Shown here: one piece after another, positions 7,460 through 15,489 of the stretch
How positions within the stretch are numbered: the stretch's first letter is position 1
Layout: each line of letters begins with the position of its first letter
IMG/VR virus record: IMGVR_UViG_3300035070_000305
Coordinates: 1 to 25,375 of that record
DNA length: 25,375 nt
DNA from: a virus
Reading direction: 5' to 3' (one strand)
Position numbers and translations under genes: made by a program
The notes under the pieces: model-generated
The model's database searches: none
Told to the model about the DNA's origin: nothing
Seen by the model: the letters and a program-made list of their open reading frames with translations, nothing else

Positions 7460-9178
7460 TTATCTAAATACTTGAACACAGTTAATTATATTATCTACAA
7501 GAGATAGGTTATAAGAGCCAGTCCCTATCCTTACGCTTGTAGTTTGCAAAACAGATGAATAACCTCGCTTTATGTTAATAGCACCATCACAGTTATTAGT
7601 TGATGTAGATATTTGAGATAATCCTCCAACCGAATAATTAACATCAGGCATAGCAGTAGCAAAATTAATGATGTAATTGCCTACACCAGTATCCGTAATA
7701 CTACTTACATTACCACTTGCTCTAATTGCTACAGTTCCTGTGCCATTAAAGTTTACCCATGCACGAGCAGAGTAAGATGGAGCAGAACCTGTAGCCGTAG
7801 ATAAAGATGCTGGTGATGGAACAGGATATAAGGTATTGCCATTACCCATTCTAACTTTATTAACACTAGCATTACCTATCGTTACTTCGTTAGATACAGT
7901 AGCAGAGGAAGTTTGTGCGTTGTATCCTATTACTATATTATTAGAACCTGTTGTTAGATTGTTAGCTGCATTTCTTCCTAAAGCTGTGTTAGTTCCGCCA
8001 GTTGCGTTATATAAAGCGTCACGACCAATCGCTGTATTATATGATGTAGTTGTATTAGTACGTAATGCATTTTTTCCAATTGCTACATTGGCAGTTCCTG
8101 TTGTGTTACTATAAGATGCTTGATAACCTACAGCAGTGTTATCATGTGCAGTGGTGTTGAGCTGTAAAGCCCCTGTTCCTACTGCTGTGTTTCGTATGCC
8201 TGTTGTTGTAACATCTAATGCTTGTCTACCTATTGCGGTATTTTCATATCCAGTGGTTACATTTCTTGCCGCAAAAGTTCCAACAGCAGTGTTATCATAG
8301 CCGCCATTATTATCATATAAAGCGTGCCAACCAATTGCCACATTATTAGATGAGGTTGTATTGGAAAATAAAGCCTGATAACCTATTGCTATGTTGTTAG
8401 ATGCTGTGGTGTTATTGTAGAGGGCTTCACGACCTACTGCTGTATTAGAAACACCTGTAGTCGTGTTATACAATGTTTGTTGACCGATAGCTGTATTTAG
8501 TGAGCCTGTAGTAATAAGATACCCAGCTCTCCAGCCAAAAGCCTCATTAACTCCTGTGGTATCTGAAAATAATGCTCCACGACCAACAGCCGTACAATAA
8601 CCATTAGTATTGCTATATAAAGATTGATAACCAACAGCTGTGCCTTCAACGCCTGTGGTGTTGTTACGCAATGCTAGAGTTCCTAAAGCAGTATTAGCTC
8701 CTCCTGTGTTTGTATAAGCAGCTTGATAACCAACAGCAACATTGCTATTTGAAACAGTATTAGAAAAAAGAGATTCACGACCAAGTGCTGTATTGAAAGC
8801 GCCTGTAGTATTATTTCTTGCTGCATTTTGCCCTATTGCTACTAAAGAACTTGCAGTAGTTGTATTTGACCCAGCTTGAAAACCTATGGCAGTATTTCCA
8901 TTTCCAGTAGATAAAGTTAATGCTGTGTGTCCAACAGCAGTATTCCATTGTGTTGAACCAGTTGCACTAGATAAAGCATTTAATCCTAAAGCGGTATTAG
9001 AAACTACACTATTAGCACCTTTACCGATAGTGAGTCCGTTGACATTAATATCTGATGCAAAGCCTGTTGCATTTAAATCAAGAATAGGTGTTCCGTTAGA
9101 CTGTAGCTCTATAACACCACTTGTGTCTGGAGTTATAATTAGACCATTAGTTGTATCTGCGTTTATTGTTGTTGCCAT
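7460..9178 (-). CDS. Large tail fibre with about 22 NTAVG repeats (YadA-head-like)
   Basis: 572 aa from the ATG at 9178 (MATTINADTTNGLIITPDTS); the longer reading from further upstream was rejected because the ATG forms a TAATG overlap with the previous stop. From about residue 70 to 440 there are about 22 repeats of 15-18 residues, NTAVGxxALxNNTTGxx, the left-handed beta-roll signature of YadA-type adhesin heads and many phage fibres. Each turn places conserved Asn/Thr and Gly at the corners. The last 115 residues (SYSARAWVNFNGTGTVAIRA, then YIINFATAMPDVNYSVGG) form a C-terminal domain frequent in phage fibres. It probably acts as a homotrimeric receptor-binding fibre. Confidence 0.85.
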   Translation of the reverse strand: MATTINADTTNGLIITPDTSGVIELQSNGTPILDLNATGFASDINVNGLTIGKGANSVVSNTALGLNALSSATGSTQWNTAVGHTALTLSTGNGNTAIGFQAGSNTTTASSLVAIGQNAARNNTTGAFNTALGRESLFSNTVSNSNVAVGYQAAYTNTGGANTALGTLALRNNTTGVEGTAVGYQSLYSNTNGYCTAVGRGALFSDTTGVNEAFGWRAGYLITTGSLNTAIGQQTLYNTTTGVSNTAVGREALYNNTTASNNIAIGYQALFSNTTSSNNVAIGWHALYDNNGGYDNTAVGTFAARNVTTGYENTAIGRQALDVTTTGIRNTAVGTGALQLNTTAHDNTAVGYQASYSNTTGTANVAIGKNALRTNTTTSYNTAIGRDALYNATGGTNTALGRNAANNLTTGSNNIVIGYNAQTSSATVSNEVTIGNASVNKVRMGNGNTLYPVPSPASLSTATGSAPSYSARAWVNFNGTGTVAIRASGNVSSITDTGVGNYIINFATAMPDVNYSVGGLSQISTSTNNCDGAINIKRGYSSVLQTTSVRIGTGSYNLSLVDNIINCVQVFR

Positions 9179-9666
9179 TATACGACCACCCATTTACTAG
9201 AAGCAGGAACAGTTACGGATACGCCACCAGATATAGTTACTGGACCAGCTGACATGGCGTTATAACCTGTAGGCACAGAATAATTTGCACCTACCGTTCC
9301 ATTGTTTACAAAGATACCGTTAGTAGCGCCCATCTGTGGAGCTACACCAGTATTGTTAGAGTCTTGTACTACAGCCTTTTCAGCAGGGTAAGTACAGAAT
9401 ACATCGCTAGTGCCAGCTAAAGTAATTTTAGAGCCAGCATTGCTAGACTCTAGTACGGTGTCCCTAGACAACGTTGTTCCTGACGATGTGTAAGTACCAA
9501 TACCTACTTCCCATTCACTACCCGATACTAACGTATAGTAGGTAGTATTAGCATCACCAATGACACTAAATGATTGGAAGCCTGCACTAGCACCAGCTAA
9601 TGTAACTGTGCCTGTACCTGTGGTAGCAGTAGTTTCCTTTACCCTATCTTTAAAGACGAGAGCCAT
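9178..9666 (-). CDS. Conserved virion/tail protein (ALVFKDRVKETTATTGTGT family)
   Basis: 162 aa. The N-terminus ALVFKDRVKETTATTGTGTV, then GFQSFSVIGDANTTYYTL and EWEVGIGTYT.SGTTLSRDTV, is a widespread phage structural module found near fibres and connectors. The C-terminus (GPVTISGGVSVTVPASSKWV) is a short repeat-rich cap. It probably links fibres to the tail hub, judged only from position between the 130-aa protein and the big repeat fibre. Its stop overlaps the fibre start (TAATG). Confidence 0.75.
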   Translation of the reverse strand: MALVFKDRVKETTATTGTGTVTLAGASAGFQSFSVIGDANTTYYTLVSGSEWEVGIGTYTSSGTTLSRDTVLESSNAGSKITLAGTSDVFCTYPAEKAVVQDSNNTGVAPQMGATNGIFVNNGTVGANYSVPTGYNAMSAGPVTISGGVSVTVPASSKWVVV

Positions 9667-9675
9667 GTGTTATCC

Positions 9676-10068
9676 TTACGCTAATTCTACGGTTAGGTTA
9701 CCAGTAGTGATCTTGAAAATATCACCTGAATCAATAGTTTTAGGAAGGTCTAATGCAGTGTGGTACAAAAGGTTGCCTCCAGATAATGCATCATTGATAC
9801 CTATCCAACCAACAGTACCCCATCCAGCAGTTGCAGTAGGGAAAGTAATATCTGCATCCGTAGCTACAAGACCTGTTGTGCCTGTTGCAGTATCAAATGT
9901 TACAACCGCTCTAGCGTATGATCCACCAGATACTTCTGCACCAGATGCATCATCACCAGGATTAGAAGTCCATAGTGATACATAGATTGTAGTAGGAGCA
10001 GTGTACGTTGTACCGTTCAATGTTCCGTTAAGTAGTGCGTTTTCCAAATAGTTTGACATTTCAGCCAT
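9676..10068 (-). CDS. Conserved tail protein (SNYLENALLNGTLNGTTYT family)
   Basis: 130 aa. The pattern MSNYLENALLNGTLNGTTYT, then PTTIYVSLWTSNPGDDASG, EVSGGSYARAVVTF, WGTVGWIGINDALSGGNLLY and a final KITTGNLTVELA is a common phage virion protein seen between head-tail adaptors and fibres. All-beta composition. The first ATG (10068) was used; a second in-frame ATG lies nine bases further in. It follows the adaptor gene by six bases. Exact role in the particle is unknown. Confidence 0.75.
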   Translation of the reverse strand: MAEMSNYLENALLNGTLNGTTYTAPTTIYVSLWTSNPGDDASGAEVSGGSYARAVVTFDTATGTTGLVATDADITFPTATAGWGTVGWIGINDALSGGNLLYHTALDLPKTIDSGDIFKITTGNLTVELA

Positions 10069-10074
10069 AGTAAA

Positions 10075-10698
10075 TTACCTCTTAGATATAGTTATAGATA
10101 GTGGTTGTGCAGGATACTCAGAGTCATCATCGCTTTTAATTACTGCGTTAAGACCTCTGTCATACATAGATGCCCATGTTTGTAATCGTTCATCGTTCAT
10201 AAGATAAGGTTCAGCCTCACCGAGTGATGCGTATAGCAACAAGTCAGGTGTGTAGGCTAACCATAAATTAGAAGGATTAGTGTCGCTTAAATAATCTGGC
10301 TGATAAAAGTAAACCATTTGAAGCGTGTAGTCTGAATCAGGTACAGGAGCAAATTGAAACTCAGAACCTAGCAATGTGTAATAGTTAGGAGCACCCTTGT
10401 AAGATGTGCCTGCGTTTCTAAAGAAGTTGCTAGTAGATAAGAACTCTATAGTCTTTACAGGGTTACCTTGTATATGTAAGTCTTTCATAGCAAGGAAGTC
10501 TGATGGCAAAGATACTGTAGAGTCACCTGTTGTAGCAACAGCAGTAGCTACTTTAAGCATTTGTCTTATGCGTAAATCTCTGCGTAGTCTATCTTCAGCT
10601 AGTCTAATAAACTCAGGTATCTGTGCAGTTAAATCAGTACGAGCTAGGTAGTCAGCTATCGTAGACTGTAGTGTAGTGTAGCTTGTAAAGAATGCCAT
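10075..10698 (-). CDS. Head-tail adaptor (connector) protein
   Basis: 207 aa. The N-terminal helical part (TTLQSTIADYLARTDLTAQI, then PEFIRLAEDRLRRDLRIRQM) with a central beta insertion (STVSLPSDFLAMKDLHIQGN) and the segment YTPDLLLYASLGEAEPYLMN are the usual layout of short-tailed-phage adaptors of the P22 gp4 / SU10 gp-type. Such proteins form a ring below the portal. Length fits. It starts with a TAATG overlap with the 107-aa gene, downstream of the capsid gene. Confidence 0.78.
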   Translation of the reverse strand: MAFFTSYTTLQSTIADYLARTDLTAQIPEFIRLAEDRLRRDLRIRQMLKVATAVATTGDSTVSLPSDFLAMKDLHIQGNPVKTIEFLSTSNFFRNAGTSYKGAPNYYTLLGSEFQFAPVPDSDYTLQMVYFYQPDYLSDTNPSNLWLAYTPDLLLYASLGEAEPYLMNDERLQTWASMYDRGLNAVIKSDDDSEYPAQPLSITISKR

Positions 10699-11021
10699 TA
10701 TACTGTGCCTTGTTTAGTTCTAAAGAACCTGTTGTCAGGATTGTTCAACCATGCTTTGAATCGTTTAGAATCTACTACGTGGAAGCCACGCATAATCTTC
10801 TGTTTGTTTAGTTCGTCTATTACCGTAAAAGGTATAGAAGCTATCTTGTTAGAGAACACGTCACCGTCACCCCATGTCGTGGATGATGTGTTGTACTCTC
10901 TTTTATTCTGTTCAATGATGTCAGTTATGTCTTGCTCTGTTGCAATAACAATACCGTCATCTGTGTTGTGTGCTACCGATTGTCTTTTCTTTGCTTTGTC
11001 TGTGCCTAATATTTTTGCCAT
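10698..11021 (-). CDS. Small head-region protein of unknown function
   Basis: 107 aa. Contains AKILGTDKAKKRQSVAHNTD, a Ser/Thr-rich middle (EYNTSSTTWGDGDVFSNKIA) and RGFHVVDSKRFKAWLNNPDN. The gene lies between the major capsid and adaptor genes, a place often taken by minor head proteins. I do not recognise a named family. It starts 20 bases below a very stable UUCG hairpin; an AGGAC ribosome site precedes the ATG. Confidence 0.65.
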   Translation of the reverse strand: MAKILGTDKAKKRQSVAHNTDDGIVIATEQDITDIIEQNKREYNTSSTTWGDGDVFSNKIASIPFTVIDELNKQKIMRGFHVVDSKRFKAWLNNPDNRFFRTKQGTV

Positions 11022-11040
11022 AATGTCCTCGTAAGGAGAT

Positions 11041-11056
11041 GCCCTCCGAAGAGGGC
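11041..11056 (-). promoter_or_regulatory. UUCG-tetraloop hairpin downstream of the capsid gene
   Basis: On the minus transcript, GCCCTC pairs with GAGGGC around a UUCG loop closed by C-G, the most stable class of tetraloop. It sits 16 bases after the capsid stop and 20 bases before the next start. No U-run follows, so it is not a classic terminator. It could be an RNA processing or stability element that raises capsid yield over downstream genes (inference). Confidence 0.7.
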
Positions 11057-11071
11057 TATCCTTTACTTACT

Positions 11072-12028
11072 TTAGATAGATAAGTCTGAAACGATTGCGT
11101 GTGCTGCTTCGTTCTTAACTTCTAATGTGTATTCAACTAAAAGCTGAGTCTTCTCAGAATCACCTGTTTTAGCTAGTTCATTAGTTTGGAAAGGACGTAA
11201 GAAAGCAGTAGCAGCGTACTCAGGATCAAGCACAAATGCTTGTTCACCTTGACCTGTTGTAGCTTCATCATCAGCAGTAGTGAATCTGTTAGGAACAACA
11301 GATAATGTACCGAAGTCTGATAGATATACGTCAGCTGCACCAACGATAGTAGTTTGCTTGTTAGCTGGAGCTGCATAGCGTTGCTCTGCAATACCTGCGA
11401 AAGTAGAAACTACTTGCTTTTGTGTTGGAGAAACCATTAGCACGGTTGGGTTACCACCGTTTGTGTAAGCTGATTTAACAGCAGACTTCAACATAGTTTC
11501 TGTAAATGCACCGTCTGTACCAGATACACGAGCTGTAGTACCTAGTGAACCAGCAGTACCAGTACCAACATAGTTAGTGTTTAGCCATGCTTGTAGTGAA
11601 CCAAGTGTACGTGCTGTTGATGAGTCACCAGCTGAAGCAGCTTGGTTAGCCAACATGATTTTTTCCATATCACGTTTTAGTTCTGAAGATGCTTTAGCAA
11701 GTTGATAAGCCTTCTCAGATTTTCTCCCAGCCTTGTCAATCGTCTCTTCGGAGCCAGCTATTGCGATAGTTTTTTGTGAGATTTGCGTTCTGTTACCAAC
11801 TCTTGTTGTAGGAGCTAGTGTAGCAGATGTAGCATCCGCACCCTCAACCGCAGCGTTAGCGATTGTAGCATCTGAAAGACTATCTGTTTGCCATTCATGA
11901 AGAACGCCAGTAGCTTTAGTTTTGCCAATAGATGACATGAAAGGTGTTTCTGTAGGGGAGATATCATAAATCATATCTGTGAGGTCTTCCCTGTTACCAA
12001 CTGATTGGTAGGTTTGATAAGTTGCCAT
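11072..12028 (-). CDS. Major capsid protein (SU10-like, HK97 fold)
   Basis: 318 aa. The N-terminus NREDLTDMIYDISPTETPFM, then SSIGKTKATGVLHEWQTDSL, and the stretch RVGNRTQISQKTIAIAGSEE are characteristic of the DUF5309/SU10 major capsid family. A long helical spine (KSEKAYQLAKASSELKRDME) and a C-terminal FLRPFQTNELAKTGDSEKTQ are also typical. It forms the icosahedral shell. Scaffold is directly upstream, and a UUCG hairpin follows the stop. The ribosome site AAGGAAATTT precedes the ATG. Family assignment is strong by sequence pattern. Confidence 0.9.
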   Translation of the reverse strand: MATYQTYQSVGNREDLTDMIYDISPTETPFMSSIGKTKATGVLHEWQTDSLSDATIANAAVEGADATSATLAPTTRVGNRTQISQKTIAIAGSEETIDKAGRKSEKAYQLAKASSELKRDMEKIMLANQAASAGDSSTARTLGSLQAWLNTNYVGTGTAGSLGTTARVSGTDGAFTETMLKSAVKSAYTNGGNPTVLMVSPTQKQVVSTFAGIAEQRYAAPANKQTTIVGAADVYLSDFGTLSVVPNRFTTADDEATTGQGEQAFVLDPEYAATAFLRPFQTNELAKTGDSEKTQLLVEYTLEVKNEAAHAIVSDLSI

Positions 12029-12041
12029 TGTTTAAATTTCC

Positions 12042-13049
12042 TTAAATAAAGTTTTCAAATAACTTAGCAGCATCACGCACTTTGCCTGAGCCTTTAAGTT
12101 GTGCTTTTTGTCGTTGTTTTACATCGTTGTTGCTTTTGGTTTGCTTAGTACCACTCTTAATCATCTTAGGAGCGTTGGCTACTTTCTTCTGAACACCGGG
12201 TTTAGATTTCTGTAGCTTGTCGTACATGGCTGCCTTATGCAACACAAGGACGTGACGTGAGTCATAGACCTGAGATAACTCTTGGTCTGTAAAACCCACT
12301 GATTTGCCGTAGTTACGAATCTCACTGCGGAGTTGTTCGCCTTTAGCTTTGTCTGAAAACTCTGGTAGGACTTCTGCAAGCTTTGCTGATTCCTGAGCTA
12401 TTTGTTTTTGCATGGCTTGAGCTCTATCCGCTTGTTGCTGTTGTGCAATGCGTTGTTGCTCGGCTCTTACTGCTTCCAATTGCTCTTTCTTCTCGGTCAT
12501 CTCTGCGACCTTAACTGCGTACCCTATCGGATCGTTTTCTTTCATACTTGCAATATCTTCTGGAGAATCGTTCATTGTTAGCAACTGTTCTACCGCTTGC
12601 AAGCGTTGAGCATATGTATCTCTAACTTGTTGAGCCTCAATAATAGCTTTAGCCTCAGCTTCTACAGCCTTCCGGTTTTCTGCTAACTCTTGAGTCTTTT
12701 TAGTGTAGTCTGATCCGAGTTGATAGCCAGATACTAATTCATCAAAGGTAACCTCTTTCTCTTCACCTGATGCTTTGACGGTGAATGTCTGTGGTGCTTC
12801 TTCTTCAGTCTCTTCCTCAACTTCGTTAGAGTCTTCAGCTTCATAAGTTTCCTCTTCGGATTGCTCTTCCGATTCTACTTCTTCTTCTGATGCTTCTAAA
12901 GTTTCTTCTACAACTTCCTCTGATACGCTTTCTGAATTATCCTTTACAGGGTTCTCTTGGCTATCTAAGAAGCTTTCAAATCCACTTACCGATTCACTTA
13001 CTGTTAGATTGCCACTTCCCTGTTCGGGAGTCATGGTTTCATCACTCAT
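12042..13049 (-). CDS. Capsid scaffolding protein
   Basis: 335 aa. Residues about 38-85 are very acidic (EEVVEETLEASEEEVESEEQ). Then comes a folded segment FTVKASGEEKEVTFDELVSG with GYQLGSDYTKKTQELAENRK, a long Gln/Ala/Glu-rich coiled coil (QLEAVRAEQQRIAQQQQADR), and a Lys-rich C-terminus ending KGSGKVRDAAKLFENFI. Acidic head, coiled coil and basic tail directly upstream of the capsid gene is the standard layout of phage scaffolds, with the basic C-terminus binding capsid subunits. Assembly factor, likely removed on maturation. Confidence 0.85.
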   Translation of the reverse strand: MSDETMTPEQGSGNLTVSESVSGFESFLDSQENPVKDNSESVSEEVVEETLEASEEEVESEEQSEEETYEAEDSNEVEEETEEEAPQTFTVKASGEEKEVTFDELVSGYQLGSDYTKKTQELAENRKAVEAEAKAIIEAQQVRDTYAQRLQAVEQLLTMNDSPEDIASMKENDPIGYAVKVAEMTEKKEQLEAVRAEQQRIAQQQQADRAQAMQKQIAQESAKLAEVLPEFSDKAKGEQLRSEIRNYGKSVGFTDQELSQVYDSRHVLVLHKAAMYDKLQKSKPGVQKKVANAPKMIKSGTKQTKSNNDVKQRQKAQLKGSGKVRDAAKLFENFI

Positions 13050-13102
13050 TTTGTATTACCTTTTATTCCTCTACGGGAGGTTACCGATTAGTAGGCAAAT
13101 GC

Positions 13103-13333
13103 CTATAATATCTTCCATGCCTTATCTTTGATCTCGCCAGTCATTGCGATAGATTCAAGATTAGACATAATCTCGTTAATGGATCTTATGCGTTGGTATG
13201 CGTATTCTCTTAACTCAGCTTCGTCATCACCAGAGTATTGGATCATCTGTAGCTGTGTGTCTTTCATTTCTTTCATGACTTCCTGGAACTCAGTGCTTCC
13301 CAGTATGTTTTGCATTGCTTCTGATAAAGTCAT
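13103..13333 (-). CDS. Small helical protein between portal and scaffold
   Basis: 76 aa, helical and charged (MTLSEAMQNILGSTEFQEVM, then AELREYAYQRIRSINEIMSN). Its start overlaps the portal stop (TAATG). Small helical genes in this position are common in P22-like portal operons; function is not known. The stop lies in a short palindrome (TAGGCAAATGCCTA) at 13092-13105. Confidence 0.65.
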   Translation of the reverse strand: MTLSEAMQNILGSTEFQEVMKEMKDTQLQMIQYSGDDEAELREYAYQRIRSINEIMSNLESIAMTGEIKDKAWKIL

Positions 13334-15489
13334 TACATACCTCTTTGAGTTACGTCATTGATCTTTTCTAATGCGTTCATAAGAACCTTGGTTCGGTTTA
13401 CTTCGTTAGCATCGTTATGTTTTTCAGCATCCATCATAAGTTCTAGCTCTTTCAATGCGAGTTCTTTAGTCTGTTGTATCTCTTTCATTTGCAACTCTAG
13501 TGCATCTTTCTGTGCCTTGAGTTCCATTTGCTCACGATCTAACTGTAGTTTAGCTTGGTCAGATTGCATCTTCATTTGAGCCTTCTGTATCTCTGCCTGT
13601 GCTAATGCTTCAGCAGCTTGTACTTGAGGGTCAGACTGTCCTTGTGATGCTTGCTGTGCCATTTGTTGAGCTTGTTCTTGACTAATATCCATTAGGAACT
13701 GTGAGTCATCTTTAAAGCCAGCCATGTTTACAAACTTAGCTAACGTGTCTCTGTATTGCTTGAGGTTAACTAAAGGATTGCCTAAGCCGTAGCCTTGGAT
13801 AATCTGTTCTTGTTTTTCTAAGATCATTTGCATAGTAGCCAACTGTTCTTGCTTGCTACCAGTACCAAGACCTACGTTGACTGAGATGTTGTATTCATTC
13901 TTCCATTCTCTTGGATCAAACGGCACGTACTTATTGTTAACTCTAATAATTCTTTCTTTCTGTTGATATTTACATACGAGGTGCAATATACCTTTAAATA
14001 ACGATGAGACACCTGTGTCTGCAAAGATACGTGCTACCAGTTCTAACTTACCTCCAGCTTGGCTTGTCATGGCTGCTACAGCGGTTGCTGTGACGTTTTG
14101 TAGAATATCTGGGTTAAGACCTTGCTGAGCATCAGAAACGCCTGTACGCTTCGCTTGAACACTATCTAAGTATTCCAACATAGGAAATGATTGATTAGCG
14201 TTAGATGTTACTTGCATAGGTACTAAAGCATTTGGGTTCTTAATCCTAATAACACCACCGGCAGTAGATGTTAATAAGTCATCCATATTGACCTGACCTT
14301 CTACTGCACCAACTCTATAGTTGTTAGTAAGGTAAAGATTATCTAACATCTGTCTTGTTATAGTTGACTTGATAAGCTGTATGTCCATAGTTCTATCAGC
14401 CAGTGATTGACCAAAGAACTTATGTGGAATTGGGATAGGACATACTGAATGGAATGGAACATAGTCACACTCTTCATCAGATAGTATTTCGTTAGAGGCG
14501 TAACATACCCGTCTCATCTCAGCTATACCGTCACCATCTAAATCTGTTTTGATGTAGCACTCATAGTATTCTACTTGTTGCAATGCAGGCTCTAGTGCTT
14601 CCATATCAGTAGGCAGTTCACCACGAGAGTATCGTGCAATCCTTTCTGGAGAGAAGTCTAGTGCATCACCAGTTGCTAATGAGTAAACCAAGTCTTCGTC
14701 ATAACCCATAGCTACTAACTCGGACCGTGTCATCATCTTACGGTGAGCAGTAAACTCTGAGTCTGCTATCGTTCTAGCTCGTTTAGATATTAAGAACTCT
14801 TCAGGTGGTACGTTTTCTACTCTTACTTGACCTTTATCTACCGTTCTTGATAGTTTAACGTCATGTGTTCTATTAACTAATGGAGGCACTTCCATCATCA
14901 TTGGCATACCCATCTCATCCATCATAGGTTGACCAGTCATAGGATCAACAGCAGGCTGAGGTTCTTGCTCAATCATTACTTCATTAGTCTTTTGTGATAC
15001 GACTTCAACATCCTCATCGGATGCTATCATTGCTAACTCATCGTCATTAAGATCATAATACTTTTCTGTTGTTACGTCTTTAGAGTCATCCCAGTATGCT
15101 TTAACTATTCCTACTTTTTGGAGCAAACCGTCTTTAAACCAGTCGTGCATAATAGCAAAGCCATTGTTATCTTTTTGGAAGATGTGATTAACGTAAGCGG
15201 TAGCCTGTTCTGCTGTCTCTTCGTCACCTTCATTCACTGGCTCAAATACCACTGCATCACTTGTAGACGTAAATATTTTCATCAGCTGACTCATAGCTCC
15301 GTCTACTGCTTCTGCCACTTCTCCAGTAACTATCTGTGACCTTCCAGCTACCTCATTGCCGTAACCCTCACGCAGATAATACTCTAGTGCTTCTTGGCGT
15401 TGGTCAGTTGTCTCTGTCTCTAGGTATCCAATAGAATCATTTATCTCAGATTCTAGGTACGCCTTTAGTTTGTTTTCATCTATTGCCAT
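13333..15489 (-). CDS. Portal protein, P22-like
   Basis: 718 aa, matching the roughly 700-aa P22-type portals. The N-terminus (SEINDSIGYLETETTDQRQE, then ALEYYLREGYGNEVAGRSQI and VTGEVAEAVDGAMSQLMKIF) is the P22-like portal signature. The centre has FFGQSLADRTMDIQLIKSTI and TRQMLDNLYLTNNYRVGAVE, the stem/clip region. Residues about 600-700 form a long Gln/Lys/Glu coiled coil, the barrel. It builds the dodecameric DNA channel at one capsid vertex. It directly abuts the terminase gene (stop and ATG adjacent) and overlaps the following start. Confidence 0.92.
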   Translation of the reverse strand: MAIDENKLKAYLESEINDSIGYLETETTDQRQEALEYYLREGYGNEVAGRSQIVTGEVAEAVDGAMSQLMKIFTSTSDAVVFEPVNEGDEETAEQATAYVNHIFQKDNNGFAIMHDWFKDGLLQKVGIVKAYWDDSKDVTTEKYYDLNDDELAMIASDEDVEVVSQKTNEVMIEQEPQPAVDPMTGQPMMDEMGMPMMMEVPPLVNRTHDVKLSRTVDKGQVRVENVPPEEFLISKRARTIADSEFTAHRKMMTRSELVAMGYDEDLVYSLATGDALDFSPERIARYSRGELPTDMEALEPALQQVEYYECYIKTDLDGDGIAEMRRVCYASNEILSDEECDYVPFHSVCPIPIPHKFFGQSLADRTMDIQLIKSTITRQMLDNLYLTNNYRVGAVEGQVNMDDLLTSTAGGVIRIKNPNALVPMQVTSNANQSFPMLEYLDSVQAKRTGVSDAQQGLNPDILQNVTATAVAAMTSQAGGKLELVARIFADTGVSSLFKGILHLVCKYQQKERIIRVNNKYVPFDPREWKNEYNISVNVGLGTGSKQEQLATMQMILEKQEQIIQGYGLGNPLVNLKQYRDTLAKFVNMAGFKDDSQFLMDISQEQAQQMAQQASQGQSDPQVQAAEALAQAEIQKAQMKMQSDQAKLQLDREQMELKAQKDALELQMKEIQQTKELALKELELMMDAEKHNDANEVNRTKVLMNALEKINDVTQRGM

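Noticed and set aside
7836-9200. CRISPR-like regular repeats
   Set aside because: The periodicity is in-frame coding repeats of the NTAVG fibre protein, with no constant repeat and no unique spacers.
11173-11391. 72-codon minus-strand frame inside the capsid gene
   Set aside because: Lies in another frame within a well-supported capsid gene and has no ribosome site.
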